Made by a program: the position numbers and the translations under genes
Notes under the pieces: generated by a model
Databases searched by the model: none
Seen by the model: only the letters and a program-made list of their open reading frames with translations
Told to the model about the DNA's origin: nothing
Part shown: piece after piece, positions 62,820 to 64,000 of the stretch
How the letters are laid out: each line of letters opens with the position of its first letter
Numbering within the stretch: the first letter of the stretch is position 1
From: Eustoma russellianum
Taxonomy: Eukaryota > Streptophyta > Magnoliopsida > Gentianales > Gentianaceae
Assembly: GCA_036186865.1 (NCBI GenBank)
Contig: AP025074.1
Location: forward strand, 3,846,230 to 3,910,229
Reading direction: 5' to 3'
DNA: 64,000 bases

Positions 62820-63801
62820 TGGCTCAGCAAAGCTTTGTTGATATCTTTGCTGATATCAACTGTCTACTCGAACTTTGCATTTTTATGCTTCCGTCTGCTC
62901 AGGGACACCATTATCGATGGAAATTCTCAAACGAATTCCATGTAGCATCTGGTCACACTAAGAAAACTCCTCACTTCAGTCATCTTGGTCGGTCAGGGCT
63001 ACTCGGCGATATCCTTAATCTTCTTAGGATCCACTGAAGTTCACTCTTCTAAACTTACGTGACTTAAGAAAGCCACGCTTCCACTGCGCAACTCTGATCA
63101 TTTATCTCTGATTACATCATCTGTACTGATGATGAGTCATTGATATATGGTTGTCGGCGGTTGAATTCCGCTACGACGTCGCCATTCTTTCCGCTGTCCA
63201 CATCAGTCATTCACGTGGATATGTGCACTGATCCTTGCTTCCCTTTATGATGTTCTTGATTCTGCTGTGATGGTGGTGCCGACCTTTGCTCAGTGTCCCC
63301 ACTTGTAAAACATCCTGTATTTCCATGTAGTAGAATCTCATATCCGTTGACGCCAGCGGTGGAGACGCTAGGTCAACTGCTACTGGCACTACGTAGTCTA
63401 CAGTCACTCTTACGCCAAGGTGGTGGCCATGGTGTCGGCCGATGCCTGGAGAATGACCCCTTGGTCCTGGTGATCATTACCATAACCACAGTTGCCTCTT
63501 TTGCCAGATCGTTCATGTCACGATGGTATTTTCTTGGATTTCATGCAAACCTTGACGAGAATTTGGATTGACGAGAGTAATAGGGAGACTTGAGCATTTA
63601 TGGGGTTCACGCGAAAGTTCAGAGGTACAACGATAATTAAATAGAGAAAGCTCACCAACGGCACACACCTCCCTTAACCCGATCATAACTTAGGTCTACT
63701 TCATTTATTAGGGGTATAATCGTTATTCTTAGGTAGAGATCATAGCTTATGTCTAGATGATCTAGTTAATTCTGCGTTTCCGAGGCGGATCTGAAGCCTC
63801 G
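62820..63801 (-). other. leader/gag-proximal remnant of the gypsy-related element
   Basis: Sequence between the primer site and the microsatellite, more GC-rich than its surroundings. Short minus-strand frames (for example 63407-63207) have no clear Gag motif. By position it should be the 5' untranslated leader and the start of gag. Confidence 0.4.
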
Positions 63802-63813
63802 GCTCTGATACCA
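63802..63813 (-). other. primer-binding site of the gypsy-related element
   Basis: The minus strand reads TGGTATCAGAGC, two bases from the LTR at 63816; it is initiator-Met tRNA type. Confidence 0.85.
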
Positions 63814-63815
63814 CA

Positions 63816-64000
63816 TGTAGCGCCCCGCTCCCGAACCCTATCATCGGGAACAGTGCACCCGCCGTATCTCACTGAGGAGAATACAAGGCGTCGAATCAAT
63901 TTCCAACATGTCCGAGAAAACGTAGAAATTTTTACCGGAAACGAATTATCATAACATCAAGTTACATGAACAAAGAAATCCTCGATAAAATGCTACATCA
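63816..64000 (-). repeat. 5' LTR of the gypsy-related element (partial)
   Basis: The first 185 bp match 58312-58496 with four substitutions. The rest lies beyond the window. Confidence 0.88.

Overview
This is a gene-poor, repeat-rich stretch of a flowering-plant nuclear genome, most likely a eudicot. The evidence is intron-containing genes of plant-specific families (shaggy-like kinase, PPR protein, Agenet protein, rhodanese/FSH1 fusion), GT-AG introns, AT-rich intergenic DNA, and many plant retrotransposons, SINEs and Mutator-like elements. No prokaryotic, viral-genome or organellar features were seen.

Layout. 1-3747: minus-strand Ty1/copia element (A), cut by the window edge and carrying in-frame stops. 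4435-5401: Pack-MULE holding a piece of an LRR receptor kinase. 6292-7684 and 9006-10234: two more long-TIR Mutator-like elements. 10632-15713: intact 12-exon GSK3/shaggy-like kinase (minus strand). 15965-17580: truncated RTE-type LINE. 17824-17987: 41-bp tandem repeat. 18126-24030: almost complete copia element (B), whose 3' LTR is interrupted by another MULE. 24.5-29 kb: intergenic DNA with a (TTG)n-tailed retroposon, a foldback MITE and a TRIM. 29289-31731: PPR gene resembling Arabidopsis PGN. 32-37.6 kb: two SINE types, foldback MITEs and RTE tails. 37638-39139 and possibly beyond: Agenet (Tudor-like) gene. 42-49.3 kb: MITE, LTR-like remnant, LINE remnant, solo copia LTR and a MULE. 50183-54884: nine-exon rhodanese plus serine-hydrolase fusion gene (STR6-like, minus strand). 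55-58.2 kb: foldback repeats, an ATCGATCGAT-rich tandem array and a SINE. 58312 to the end: minus-strand Ty3/gypsy-related element with about 2-kb LTRs that has lost most of its polymerase genes.

The four host genes are unrelated housekeeping or regulatory genes (kinase signalling, organellar RNA processing, chromatin reading, small-molecule or sulfur chemistry). Nothing suggests that they work together. The splice models of the kinase and the hydrolase were built by hand, and their reading frames close exactly (407 and 623 aa).

The most notable signal is in the repeats. Eight TIR/foldback elements carry 9-10-bp target duplications: seven are exact and one is imperfect. At least one holds a recognisable host-gene fragment, and several are near-perfect palindromes. 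Two tRNA-derived SINE families are also delimited by exact target duplications. All identifications rest on reading the sequence and on knowledge of the families; no database was searched.
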